Source: Cyclaneusma minus | Taxonomy: Eukaryota; Ascomycota; Leotiomycetes; Marthamycetales; Marthamycetaceae | Length of the DNA: 64,000 bases | Assembly: GCA_037179335.1 (NCBI GenBank) | Contig: JAKZHN010000001.1 | Coordinates: 744,001 to 808,000 of the forward strand | Direction of reading: 5' to 3' | Part shown: piece after piece, positions 1 to 11,701 of the stretch | How positions within the stretch are numbered: the first letter of the stretch is position 1 | Layout of the letters: the number at the start of each line of letters is the position of its first letter | Translations under genes and position numbers: made by a program | The notes under the pieces: model-generated | What the model saw: only the letters and a program-made list of their open reading frames with translations | What the model was told of the DNA's origin: nothing | The model's database searches: none

Positions 1-1
1 T

Positions 2-467
2 GCCATACATCGGATAGCTCTGGAACTTCGTTCCCCGGCCGTGGAAATCCAAGATGGCAAATTCAGCATCACCGTCGAGCTCAAAAGCGACCCTTCAACT
101 ACGATTCTCATCTTCGATGCGAGATTTCCAGTGGTGTCGTCGGCCTTCGACTTCGACGACGTCAAAGTCTATCCCGCGGGAAGTGGAAATGAGTGACGGA
201 GTATGGGGAGCATAGGGGAGCATCAAGAGGTGGTGAAAGCAGCTATCGAGACTGTCAATGGCATCGCGACGACTGCTATCTTCCACGAGTGGCAGTCATA
301 TGGTGTCTTTGAGACCAATGCTTTGGATCTTTTGGAAGGGGAGCACAGAGGAGGATCGAGAGACGGTGAAGGCGGCCATCGAGATTGTCAATGGCATCGC
401 AATGGCTGATATCGTCCACGATTGGCAGTTATATCATGTCTTCAAGACTAGTCCTCGGGCCTGGTGA
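2..467 (+). pseudogene. F1: 3' fragment of the VNPxFRG/ANSLAVAVHR family, broken
   Basis: The frame starting at base 2 reads AIHRIALELRSPA, then GKFSITVELKSD and TTILIFDARF, and ends at a TGA at 194-196. These blocks match the last third of the intact copies F10 and F11 (AVHRAALAL, FRITIEIKKD, TTLLFDVKF). The C-terminal tail of the family (VKAAIExVNGIA followed by W) continues in other frames after the stop and is present twice, at about 228-320 and 363-455, so the tail was duplicated and the frame lost. The 5' part lies outside the window, so whether the parent copy had a zinc cluster is unknown. Family membership is clear by eye; loss of function is inferred from the stop and the frameshift. 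Confidence 0.7.
228..455 (+). repeat. Direct duplication of the F1 C-terminal segment
   Basis: Two copies of about 90 bp encode VKAAIETVNGIA...HEW and VKAAIEIVNGIA...HDW. Their start points are about 135 bp apart and they lie in different frames. The second copy ends in a stop at 465-467. This looks like a small local tandem duplication within the broken copy. Confidence 0.65.
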
Positions 468-1194
468 TTGTAGGTGAGGGTCAGGTTTGGGGCATTGCTA
501 GTAAGCCCATAGGCACCGACGCGGGCTGCTTTACTCCACTTTCCCACCACGCCAGATTCACCAACACCTCACAAGCCAGCAAGATGGCTCCTCCTTCTCT
601 TCCTGGAGATCTCGAGTGTCTTCGAGTCACCCTCAACGCTGCCGAATCAGTCGACCTTGACCCCGTCATCAATCCCGCTTCATGAACATGAGCCCCAATG
701 GCGTTGGCCGCGTTCTGATTTTAGCAAAGGGCGTGCGCGGGGCGAAGGAGATATGAAGAGAGCACGGTTGGCTCAAGCAATTGATTCGGTTTTGACACAA
801 GGGCATGTAGTCTTCAATCCTTGCAAACTCTGGTTCGCCGCCTACACAAATGTGAAATCTAGATGTTGCTAAATCTCAGATAAATGGCTGGCCATATTCC
901 CGATAGTGCAAGCTACCCCTGGACGCACGCTGCTTTTGTACGCCAAGGATCGATGAGGCCACCAAGTAGCACAACGCCTTGACTTGTTTGTTACTTGACA
1001 GTTCAGTCTAACACACGAATTCAGAGGTTCGTTTTCAAAAGCGTACTACATCTCCGAAACACCAAGTATTGATTTTTCATGCAACCGTCCGAAGTTTGTC
1101 AGCTACGGACAGCAATATACCCATCTACGCTTTTTTGGATCCCTGTAAAAACGAACTTTTTTGACCCCCTTAGGTATGTGCCAGCCGCGCACGT
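468..1194. other. Intergenic, no gene seen
   Basis: Between the F1 fragment and the 3' end of the transcription-factor gene. It has only short unconvincing frames. I see no RNA gene or repeat. Confidence 0.5.
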
Positions 1195-4100
1195 TCAAGC
1201 AATGAACTCCTGCAACCCAAACAACGGCACACTACTATCACTCACACCCTGCACCGCCCCAAAACTGCCATCAAAGAATCCCGGCCCAACTCCAATCCCA
1301 GCCCCGACAGGCGGTGCAACAGCGCCAACCGGTGCCACACTACCAACCTGTGTCGCGGTCCCTAACCCAAGGGGGTTCAAAGCAGCAGCCGGTGTCATTG
1401 GCCATTTCCACAGCGACTCAAAATCAATCTCTCCCTCGCCGCCAGAATCGTGGTCCGAGCCAGTGTCTCGGCCGGTATTGAAGGCTCCCGAGAGATTCTG
1501 CAGATCGAGAAATGCTTCGAAGGATTCACGAGATCGAACGCTGGTTGCTGATTCGGGAACAGGGGGGTAAGCGGGCCCAGGAAGTGCTGTGGTCATTAGA
1601 GGCGGTGAAATTCTCTGCGGGGGAGGCGGTGCTGCTATGAGATCGGAGACTGGGATGGAGTGTCTGGGCGATGCTGAGGATGATGACTGGGAATATGTGG
1701 GGAGTGAGGGCCGCTCGCTGGTGAAGAGGTAGTTTAGTGACTCTTCGCGAGATGAGCTTTGGTCTGAGGGACGCCTTATGGAAGTTGGGGAAGCGTTGGA
1801 ATTTCGGCGATGGTTGACGTCGCGGAAGGTAGTGAGGATGTAGACGGCGCGGTGGAATGCTGGATCGGCGGTTCCGCAGTACTGCATGATGTAGATGGCT
1901 TTGTCGATACAGGAGGCACTGGCTGGGTTTTCATGTAGACGAGCAAAGTCGTTTGAGAGCAGAATTAAGGAGGCCGCGAAGATGAAATAGCTGCTCAATG
2001 TTAGTCGTGGTGGATTCGAGGGGTAGTAAAGTGTCGAAATACTTACAAGACAAAGGGGTTCCGACGTGGCAAGTAATTCCCGTCGAGCGCGTTTTGTATG
2101 AGAACTATGCTATGGCAGGATGCTGTAACACAGGCTTCTGAGAACTCTTTCATCCGAGGAGACTGTCGTTCAGTGGCTCGACCAGTGCTCATCACCTCCT
2201 GCTGAGTTTTGTTGAACAGGAAGAGGAAGAACGGCCGCGTGAGAAGAATCATCGAGTGGGCATAGAAGAGGTTGACATGCATAATTGCAATACCTTGACT
2301 TGGATTCGCCGAGGAGGCTTGCTTCCAGTGTAGTGAAGGATCGAGCATTCTCGGCCAGCCCTTACACTCATCGGCGATCTCCTGAGCCAGTTTTGTCGAG
2401 ATTTTCCTCTGCTGATATACTTTCTTGAGCACTACGCCTATAACATGGCAGCTTCTGACTGTTGCTTCAAGCCCGAGGGAATTCGACTGTTCCATGTTTG
2501 CTGCCGATGGAATTTGGGCCGAACGCTTTTCACTTGACGTTAGAACGTCCCCAGAGCAGTCATCTTCGTCTATGGCTGCTGGCCGCCCGAGTGATGCGGA
2601 CAGAAATCGGTCGAGCACAAATAGACTTCGCCACAAATTTCGACGAACAGCTTGCTCCTCAGCACTGAAGATCACCATCGTCTCCTCTCTGTGCAGCCCA
2701 AGAGCAAATGCAGAGCGAACGGCCATGCCTAGGTCGGCAAGTAAGTATCGGCACCAATCCAAATTTTTGTGAGCTTCCTCATACCATAGTATGCATATGC
2801 AGCATTTCTCTTGACCACAGCAAGTGTATAGAGGGTCATAAGTAATAGGGCTTGTACGGACCAAAAGCCCGCGTCCTCGAACCCCGTAGAAGGGTCTTTC
2901 AAGCTCTTTGCATTATGAAAGAACATTTCAGCCCGATCAAATTCCTCTGAGCGAAGCTTTTGAATTATCATTGCCTCAGGGGAACCAGCCGGCGGTGTGG
3001 CAAGCACAAGGCCGATGGCGAAAACCAAGTGGAGCAAGCATAACCACGATGGATCAACTGCTAGAGGGTCTGAATAGCACGACTCCAATGTTTGGAAAAA
3101 TGCTCTCCGATGAAAAACTTCGACAAGTCCACTCGTCTACTGGGCTGTTAGAATATGTGGTGAAAATAACATATGGTATTTCATCATTTTGGGGCTTGCG
3201 ACACTGACATTTAGGAAGAACGCATCAACCAGGACTCGTGCGGTTGTAGGATCAGGAAGCAAATGTGTATGCCGGATATTCGGTGATAACGCTGTGCTAG
3301 TCTCAACTATACGATGTCGTCCTGGATCCGTGGTAAATGGTGATGGTCCTGCCACGTTCTCTACTATCATACGAATCAACTGTAAATATGAGAGTGTTGC
3401 TGAATCACCGATATATACTGTCGTGGAGTCAGCAAGCAAAAAAGACGATTCGATCAACTGGAACCTTACACAGTCTTCCACTGAGATCTTGTAACATTCT
3501 TGAAGATGTGTACACAACAGCTTCTTCTTGGCCGCTGGAGGTGGTTGCACGGGAGGACTGGGCTGGTTGCTCTTTCTGTAACTCTAGGTGTTACCATTGC
3601 CATGTGGTGATGATTGATAGCCGGAGGGACCAAACTGTGGTGTGACCATGGATGTCCAGGACGACAAAGTTCCCTGGTGGCCTGTGAACTCACCTGTTTG
3701 CTTTGTCTTCGGGAAGAATAATGGACTGACGCATCCTCGTGGTGTTGAGAGCCAGATGAACCGCTGGCATTCAACATTTGGCGCTTTGGCGGCGGGCCAT
3801 CTTCCCCTGGAGGGGAATTGTCTCCGTAGACGCATGTCAGGCTTCTTCTTGTACAAGTATTGCAGGGCTGAAGTCCATTGCACTGCGCCACGTTCGATGT
3901 TAACGGGGGTTGCTCCGAGATATCGGTATGAGTTGCTAGAAACGAGATACAGATCCATGTAACATTACGTGATATCACAACCCCGTTCGAAGCTGAGAAA
4001 CAAATAGTTGGCCGTGTCTTTAGACGACACACGCTCCATCAGGCCAAGGCTTTTGGGCTCTAAGGCAGGTCTCACTTGACTTCACCAATGAAGCTTTGTT

Positions 4101-4543
4101 GGGAACAAGACATCATTGCCAACGCATTCGAAGCATGGATCTTCATCCTGTTATTGCCTCACTTTCGATCGAGATTCACCACAGAGACAATCCGGAGAGA
4201 TAGAGAGTGCAATAGCAGGTGCAAGGAGAATGGGGGTAGTAAGAACACGGCAGGGCCTTGGCCGCACTTGAGCAGTTCCTCTCAACAGCCACGTAACTCA
4301 AGGAGACATCAACATGAAGGAAAGAAGAAATGCTCTGGCCACGGAGCTGGACGTCCGGTGATTGGTGATTGCATTCAGAAAAATATCTCCTACCTTTTGC
4401 TTTCGTCGTTTGCAGCTATTGCACGCCGCGGCCGTTCTTTGACGATTCGCTGGATCGACCTTGGGTCTTCGAAAAGTTGTGTTAGTATTGACAGGTCCCC
4501 CACAAAGTCGCACAAAACAGGGCAAAATAGCTCACCTAGTCAT
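1195..4543 (-). CDS. Zn(II)2Cys6 fungal-specific transcription factor
   Basis: A nine-exon model gives 803 residues: 4543-4536, 4466-4394, 3882-3694, 3634-3595, 3534-3472, 3417-3209, 3136-2785, 2728-2047, 1990-1195. Every junction is GT...AG, and the summed length is a multiple of three. Exons 2 and 3 rebuild a perfect binuclear cluster near residues 18-44 (CNSCKRRKQK joined to CNGLQPCNTC...C, spacing CX2CX6CX5CX2CX6C). The middle matches the fungal-specific transcription factor domain (YIGDSATLSYLQLIR, VDPSWLCLLHLVFAIG, ALGLHRE, RRNLWRSLFVLDRFLS, GRPAAI). The C-terminal exon is Pro/Ser-rich, as in activation regions. It should be a nuclear DNA-binding regulator. It faces away from the CoA-transferase gene across a shared 1.5 kb upstream region, so it may control that gene, but the target is not known. 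The 60-nt third-exon intron removes an in-frame TAG; if that splice is wrong the gene would be broken. The 511-nt intron inside the zinc cluster is unusually long. Confidence 0.85.
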
Positions 4544-6025
4544 GTTCACCAGCCTTGGCTGATAAAGGGCTCACACCACGGCATTTGGATTCCCAGGCGC
4601 CGAAGTTGCTCCTGTCGGGAGCCGGGAGGTTGAGTCCGGTGGAGAGCAAAGTCTCATCCGATGACAGGGCTGGCTCAATTTAGCAATGCAGAGACACGCT
4701 GGTTGACGGTGTTTCGTCGGGATGCTAACGGTCGGATGGGGAGAAAAAGCACATGGGATCGTCGGATGAGGGACGTGATGGGATGATAAAGGCGAAATCC
4801 GCGTTGGGGACGTTGCACGCTGTTCCTGCCGATCCCGGGCTCGCCTAACGCCATGACTAAAGGCGGCTAGGGTATAAGAATCTAGTGAAGGCTAAAATCA
4901 ACGTCGACGATTGCACCATTTGGCACACGACAAACACCAAAGCCTAAAGATCTCGATGGCTTTCAAACCACGCCACGGCCAAAATGTTGGGAATTGAGAC
5001 GGCAGTGGTATGTGCTTGGGGTTTGGCTCGCTTAGCCTCTGCGTTTCTTCTATTAGGTTTGCCGAGCCCAGCCTATACCAACTTTTTTTTGACAATTAAC
5101 GCTAGCCGAGCCAGGATCGGTCTTCCGTCGTTTACGGATAGCACCCCGAGTTTAACTTGGTCCGGCACGACTTAACTTCATGTTCGCAGAGAGTTGCAAG
5201 AACTCCCGCATAGGTACTAACCTTATTTTTCGAGCTCAAGAACAGATCTGAAAGATCTGAGCGGTTGGTTTCGTCTCATCGTATTCGCATGAAAAAATTC
5301 TCGTCTATTTAGTTCTTACCTTATTCTGCGACTGCGTTTTTATCATACTCTTCTTACTCGTATCAGGTTGTTATTCCCATGTTATTTCCATTCCGGCTTC
5401 CGATTTGGCCCTCCGTCATAGCGCTTATGTACAACTATGTCACTTTTGCTGCCGCGGTGCGACCCAATAAAAGCAACCCCAAATCCACTTATATTCAATG
5501 TTCCAATAATTCCACGGTCCCTCATCTGGACATCCCGGCTCGCGATCGTCCTTTTCGGCGATCCCCTTCTCCGCAAACCCCACCCCCACCTCGACACCAC
5601 CTCTTTGCCACGGCATCGACAAATTAATGACAACGCGCGATTCAGGAAAAACAGCGGCTCCTTGGAGGTTTGAAAGACACCAGTCATTCATCATCAGCTT
5701 GACCGCGGGTGATCTCTGGGTTTAGCTGCTAAGCATTCAAAAGGAAAAACAAGACTGCGAGAACCCACGAAACCGGGTCCTTGGGATATATCTGATAGAT
5801 ATCGTTGAGGTACAGCATCCCAAGTATTTGGAATTATTCCCTGGAGATTTCCCCTCTTTCTCAATACATAACTTCTTCCCAGCCCTTCTCAGACACTGGA
5901 ATGTTTAACGGTCCAAAGAGACCGTATCAGTATCACTGAGCATCAGACTGTTTCTCTGTCCAATCATTCGTCCGAACTATTTCCCATTCTACTCTGAATA
6001 CACCTGTACACCCAACTATCCAACC
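4544..6025. promoter_or_regulatory. Divergent upstream region between regulator and CoA-transferase genes
   Basis: Non-coding 1.5 kb that holds the promoters of both flanking genes. Short overlapping frames at 5380-5690 occur on both strands and show no family features. I cannot point to a specific operator. Confidence 0.4.
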
Positions 6026-8028
6026 ATGACCCAAATAATCGCCATAGAGACGGCCGGATCTCTGCCCAGGGACAAGACTTTACGTGTTCTTGGTCAAGCC
6101 GCGCCGACAATGCCTTCCTCTGTCACCCCATACTCTCTTCCAGATGCTTCGAAACAAACACTGTCGGCTCTACTTTCCGCTGCCTCCAATTACCTGCCAC
6201 CTGGAATATCCTCATACCTGTCCAAAGTCAGCTTCACTAGCCAGATCAACAATGGTCAAGGAGACATATACTTCCCGTGTCCTTTCAAGGAAGTCGAGTG
6301 TGCAGCTGCACTCAAAGCTCTCGAAGCAAGCTTGGTAGCTGCAATCGCCGATCTGCGATTTGGCAAATCATCAGACAGAAGGATCGAGATCAAGATGGAA
6401 GGGACAGCAAACTTTCTATTTTCGACTTACATTGCCACCATTGGCGGACTAGAGAAAGGAAGCGAAGGAGTTAAGGACAAATTGAAAGGTAGGTCCTGTT
6501 TGATATTTCTTGATCCATCTCCTCTCCGAACTCTCATCACTGCCGTGCATGCTAAGCACACCACCTGTGATATCAAGCAAATTGGTGAAACTTTAGCTCA
6601 CGAGACACTCAGACACCGATCTCCGACAAGCCCAGTCAATTCTCTATCGCCGTCTGTCAGCCAACCTCTACGAAACAAAGGTCCCAGGGGTGTATTTCCA
6701 CATCCATGGCTCCTTGGAAGCTAGCAAGACACTCAACATGCTCGGCCTCGAGGCCCATCGCCCCGACTTAACGGACTACCGCCAAGCAATCGACACAATC
6801 GAAAGCCGCGTGAAGCAGTTCACCGCCGCTGAGCTGGAAGAAATGAATGCTCGAGAAAAGCAAGCTGGCGTGACAGTGTACAAATGGGAGGAATTCCAGA
6901 AAATGCCTCACGTACGTCTCTCCCCCGCCTCCTCGACCACCCATCACTCTCGTCCAAAGTCGACCATGACCATCAAAATCAGATTACTAAGACTTCTCGC
7001 AGGGCAAAACAATGCTCTCCATGCCACCATATGAAGTCCACCAAATCGAAAACAAATCGCCCCCAGCGCCGTTTTCCGCCACATCCCGCACTGACCGTCC
7101 ACTGGCAGGAATCCGCGCCCTCGAACTCTGCCGCATCATAGCCGGTCCCGCCATCGGTCGCACCCTCGCCGAATACGGCGCCTCCGTGATAAAAGTCACC
7201 TCACCCTCCCTCTCCGACGTCCCCTTCTTCCAAGTCGACGGCAACCTCGGCAAGCACACTGTCGACCTCGATCTCAAATCGCCCTCCGGCCGCGCCGCAT
7301 TCGAAGAACTTCTGCTCAGCGCAGATGTCATCTTGAACGGCTACCGACCCGGTGCTATAGAGAAATTGGGCTATGGTCCTGAAGATGTTGTGAAGTTTTT
7401 GAAAGGTAAGGGGAGGGAGAAGGGGTTTGTGTATGTGAGTGAGGACTGTTTTGGACCACAGGGGGAGTGGGCGGGACGTCCGGGATGGCAGCAGATTGCA
7501 GACTGTGTGACAGGCGTGGCGTGGGAGCAAGGGCGGTTCATGGGGCTTGATGAACCTGTTGTTCCGCCGTTTCCGATGAGCGACTATGGCACTGGTTGCT
7601 TGGGCGCTATTGCCGCATTGACGGGCCTATTTCGACGAGCGACAGAAGGAGGGAGTTGGGTGGGAACGACGAGCCTGTGTCAGTATGATGTGTTTTTGCT
7701 GAAGCAAGGGCTTTATGGGGAGGAGATGAAGAGGAAGGTTAGAGAGAAGCATGACGAGGAGTTTTTCGGACTGAGACATGCGGATTCGGTGAATGAGGTG
7801 GGGAAGAGGGCGTTGAGGAGCATGAAGAGGTGCTATCCGGAGTTGTTTGCGGATAGCATGTTGCAGAAGGGGTGGAGTAGGGGGTTTGGTGAGGAGATTA
7901 AGTGGGCGAGGAGCGGGACAAGTATTGATGGAGTGAAGGTTGGTTTTGAGAGGTCGAGCAGGCCGAATGGCTTTGATGAGCCGACTTGGGATGATTGGGA
8001 GGTGGAATTGGAAGGCCTGGAGGGCTAG
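6026..8028 (+). CDS. Family III (CaiB/BaiF) CoA-transferase-like protein
   Basis: Exons 6026-6488, 6613-6911 and 7003-8028 give 595 residues. Introns of 124 and 91 nt have clean GT/AG ends; the second has an ACTAAG branch-like site. From about residue 275 the sequence matches family III CoA-transferases and alpha-methylacyl-CoA racemases: PLAGIRALELCRIIAGPAIG, TLAEYGASVIKV, LDLKSPSGRAAFEELL, ADVILNGYRPGAIEKLGYG, then GPQGEWAGRPGWQQIAD and SDYGTGCLGAIAALTGL. The N-terminal 250 residues look like the extension seen in long fungal CaiB-like proteins. Family members move CoA between carboxylic acids or epimerise acyl-CoAs. After RPG the sequence is WQQ (residues 416-418), where I would expect the catalytic Asp, so activity of the usual kind is uncertain. 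The substrate cannot be named from sequence; the nearby ring-cleavage enzyme suggests carboxylic or aromatic acid catabolism. Confidence 0.85.
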
Positions 8029-9667
8029 ACTGGTTTGGGCAGAGGAATTCTATGCTACGATGTCATGAGATCGTTTCGTTTACCTTGGAGTAGGTAGCTA
8101 TTGGTTATCTTGCACCATTCACTTTTCCGACGACTCCTGGTGGATTCACATTTTTCTTGAAGCCGAGACAGAATCATTCAGACCTTGAGTCGAAAGCTGT
8201 CGGGTACAGATCATCTCATAGCCCAGCATCTTCCTAGCTGCTAATCCTCGCGAGGATTTCATGGATAAATGCACAAGGACGTTATCCATCGAAAACTGCC
8301 ATAAGTCTCTGATTGCTATCTCGATGTCATTCTTTGCTCTGAGCTACGCAGAATTGGCCTGTCTCTGGAGTTACTTGGCTCGTGGGGCCACGTGTGGCCC
8401 TGCTTTCGGCAAGGGGTTCGGGTCGGGCCCCTCAGGACAGCTCCAGCCCAGTCTTTCCGTCAGCCTTCAGCCGCTTCAGCCATGAAATAACGATGGCAAC
8501 GTCAATTCAATCACCGCTTCAAGTCGCCCTCACGATGAACCATTCGAGAACTCTCATTCCTCCAAAAATATCAGGTCTTGGTTTCCCGAGTCCACCACTT
8601 GTCTGACAGACCATCGCTGACACGGATCATAGGGAAAGATATTTCCGGTTTGTCCAGATTCAAATTGCACCACTTTAGGTTTGCCAAGTCACATGATTGT
8701 GGTTAAAATCACATGAAGACTTCTATCTTCCGTTGCCAAGTCTCCGCAAAATCTGACCATTTGCCTCCATCTGACATATCAGATCTTGACTTAAGATCAC
8801 ACAGCCCACTCGACGATAAGCTACCATTGCTGTCCCTGGCTTATTTATGCATGACGCCCACTCAGCAACCCAATTGGCCTTCGTACCCGTTACACTTTTC
8901 ATGTTCTCGAATAGGAGCGAAGAAGCCCCTGTATGTCTTCAAGGAATGCCAGCTATCGACAAACTTCCGGAAGCAACATACTCTCGGAAACCACGGCCAA
9001 AATCACGTCAAATTTCAAAGTCGCAGAATATGGCGTAGAGATCTGATAAATTTGAAGCTTGGATCTCGAATCACCATTGTTATTCGCCGTCAGGTGCACT
9101 ACCCGTCGTCGGCTGTGGCCCCAAGAATTTACCCCGCCTCCCTGCGTCGAAGACCTGCCGATCAACTCCACAAGACCCACCCACCATTGCAGATCTCCTG
9201 AGCGACCCTACGTTTCAACTTTCAAGATCACGCCAACTTCCTGTGTTGACAACCGCCCGCTTTTTGTCGGAGAGTTCGTAAGTTTACGGGGTCGCCTTGA
9301 GGCAGAGATATACTTTGCTTCAGCTGTTAACTGGTATGCAGGCATCGAGATTTGAGTTTGGACAAGCGTGAGTAACCGCTGCTGAAGAATCTTTCAGTGA
9401 GTCTTCACCATGTGAATATTCCTTGGTCTGTGGATGCAGAATTTCATATATCAGTATCCTCAATTCCCAGTCTCCACCGCTCCTGTCACACACAGCTCTC
9501 CTATTCGGGCCTTCAATATCCACTCAATTTCTCTCCGACTCTCGGTACTGCCCTGCAATACCCTTGTCATTGCATGAAAAGCCTTGTCCGGTCATTCATC
9601 CCATACCACTGCCACTCACACCTCACTTTCTGTCGTGACACCTTGACAAGCTACAAGAACGAGACTC
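8029..9667. other. Intergenic upstream of the dioxygenase
   Basis: 1.6 kb with no convincing gene. It is pyrimidine-rich near 9480-9660, just before the dioxygenase start, as expected of a fungal promoter and 5' leader. The only distinct site noticed is the palindrome at 8243-8258. Confidence 0.4.
8243..8258. promoter_or_regulatory. Perfect 16-bp palindrome, candidate dimer-binding site
   Basis: AATCCTCGCGAGGATT reads the same on both strands. It lies 215 bp after the CoA-transferase stop and 1.4 kb before the dioxygenase start. Dimeric Zn2Cys6 proteins often bind inverted repeats, so it could be an operator, but a perfect 16-mer can also occur by chance. Confidence 0.25.
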
Positions 9668-10840
9668 ATGGCCTCGCCACAGTTTTTTGTGCTTCCGGAA
9701 AGACTCTCAAAGTGGGTCCCAGGAAGAATGGCTGACGGACTCAACGGAATGATGGATGGATTGATGGATGGACTCAATGGAGCTAATCCCCATGGTAGGC
9801 CTGCTTGTGTCAAATTTCTTGGACCGAGATCATGGTTGACATGTCCTGTAGAAATCCCAGTCAAACCCTTCCAGAGTCCTGAACCAGTACAGAAAGATGC
9901 CAAGTACCATCCCAACTTTACCCAAACAGTGATCAACGCTATCGGTCCCAAGGCGACGCCTCGCAACCGGGAAGTGTTTAGCAACCTGATCAAACACCTT
10001 CATGATCATGCTCGAGAAGTTAATCTCACGGTTGACGAATGGATGGCCGGCGTTGAAATGGTTCGGATTCCCCCACTCTCCTTCACACACACAAGCATAT
10101 CTGACGCATCACAGCTCAACGAAGCCGGCAAGATGTCCAACGACCGCCGCAATGAGACCCAACTCATCTTCGACATCCTAGGTCTTGAATCACTCGTCGA
10201 CGCCATCACCCAATACCAACACACCCACCCCGACCCAGCCACCACCGGCCGAGTCGCCCCCGTCATTGACAATCTCACCTCGTCCGCCGTCCTCGGCCCC
10301 TTCTACCGCCAAAACGCCCCCCTCAAATCCATGGGCGAATCCATCGTGCAACCCGGAAGCATCGACTCCTGTGAACACGCACATATCCACGGACGCGTCC
10401 TCTCCGCCTCCACCGGCCTCCCTATCCCTTCCGCTGAGCTCGACGTCTGGCACACTGCCCCCAACGGCCTCTACGAACAGCAAGATCCCTCCGCTCCCGA
10501 CTTCAACCTACGTGGTCGCTTCCGCACTGGTGCTGATGGCAGATTCTCGATTTACTGTCTGAGGCCCACGAGCTATCCTATCCCGTATGATGGACCGGCT
10601 GGGAAGCTGCTGATTGCGCTGGATAGACAGCCGATGCGACCAGCGCATATTCACTTTATCTTGAGGGCGGATGGGTACAGGCCGGTGGTGACGCAGCTGT
10701 TTGATAAGAGGGATCAGTATTTAAAGGATGACAGTGTGTTTGCGGTAAAGGAGGACTTGATTGGGGAGTTTAGGCCGCTGGCTGGGGATCCAAGGGCGCA
10801 GTATGAGTTGCCGTGGGACTTTTACTTGGCTGAGTTGTGA
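9668..10840 (+). CDS. Intradiol ring-cleavage dioxygenase (catechol/hydroxyquinol 1,2-dioxygenase type)
   Basis: Exons 9668-9794, 9852-10060 and 10115-10840 give 353 residues. Both introns (57 and 54 nt) are multiples of three without stops, so the unspliced frame is also open, but splicing restores EIPVKPF and the continuous helix EWMAGVEMLNEAGKMS. The N-terminal domain (RNREVFSNLIKHLHDHAR, RNETQLIFDILGLESLVD) and the catalytic domain (LGPFYR, LDVWHTAPNGLYEQQD, LRGRF, SYPIPYDGPAGKLL, RPAHIHF) are typical of intradiol dioxygenases. The four non-haem Fe(III) ligands are Tyr232, Tyr266, His290 and His292, with family spacing. It should cleave catechol- or hydroxyquinol-type diols between the two hydroxyls in the cytosol. 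The long N-terminal domain favours the hydroxyquinol type; the exact substrate is inference. Confidence 0.93.
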   Translation: MASPQFFVLPERLSKWVPGRMADGLNGMMDGLMDGLNGANPHGRPACVKFLGPRSWLTCPVEIPVKPFQSPEPVQKDAKYHPNFTQTVINAIGPKATPRNREVFSNLIKHLHDHAREVNLTVDEWMAGVEMVRIPPLSFTHTSISDASQLNEAGKMSNDRRNETQLIFDILGLESLVDAITQYQHTHPDPATTGRVAPVIDNLTSSAVLGPFYRQNAPLKSMGESIVQPGSIDSCEHAHIHGRVLSASTGLPIPSAELDVWHTAPNGLYEQQDPSAPDFNLRGRFRTGADGRFSIYCLRPTSYPIPYDGPAGKLLIALDRQPMRPAHIHFILRADGYRPVVTQLFDKRDQYLKDDSVFAVKEDLIGEFRPLAGDPRAQYELPWDFYLAEL

Positions 10841-11701
10841 TGATTCCGGATGTATTCGAGGACTTCTGGTAATGTTGAGAGGGGGAAAAGATTCCGTTGA
10901 AGTACTAATGTCTTCTAGTTCGAAAAACATGTTTCCTCATGCTGCTTGATTCGCAACTGACACCAATTGGCAATAGGTTACCAGAAGTGTGTTTTCGTCT
11001 TCAACCTTGATTGGTCCTGCCACATGACTTGACGTCTTCCGATGCTTTCCAGACCGAGTTTCCATCATTTCGTTTCCATAATCTCGGAAAACAGGTGATG
11101 CGACTTGAGTGTTCTCAGAAGATTCATTTGCCTCGACAAGCACAAACCTTCCAAAAGCTCGGTACACAAGATCAAAGAATCGAGGCTTGCCTTTAGCTTA
11201 AGAAACCAACTCCCCCTCTCCTCCCCCTGTCAACTGGTAGATATCACCCTAGTAGTTGCCGCATATGAGATGCCAGATCTGGAGGTCTTCGCCTGAAGTA
11301 GGGTAGCAATAACTATTACATTGCGATCCCGACGACATAGTTCTTCCTGCACACCACAAGACCTTAGAGTAACAATGATCAAGTGCTGCTTTTTTCCACT
11401 GCTTTCTCATGACCCCTTTGTGCATGGTTCCACGTGACACGTGTCTTTTGCTGATCGTTTGCTAACAAAGTGTTCGCAAATTGGATTTCATCCTCCCGCA
11501 ATTCCCTCGTCTTCAGACTACGACGAATCTTTCTCTCCGGGGGGACCTTGATCACGGCCGAACACGCCCACAACCTAGCTATGGCTTCCGCCATCCTGCG
11601 CTCCTCCCCTCTTCCTCCTCGACCACACTCACAACAACCAGTTGTTTCCCTGCCTCTCAACAGTCTCCCGTGTCTTTGTCAACGGATTGTCTACCTCGGC
11701 C
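10841..11701. other. Intergenic
   Basis: Holds the 3' end of the dioxygenase and the leader of the next gene. No gene or repeat recognised. Confidence 0.4.

Noticed and set aside
1079..1570. Plus-strand frame of 163 codons
   Set aside because: Antisense to the last exon of the transcription factor, which is supported by domain continuity.
9668..10840. Dioxygenase as one uninterrupted 390-residue frame
   Set aside because: Two in-frame introns with proper GT/AG ends would add residues at places where the family is continuous; splicing restores the match.
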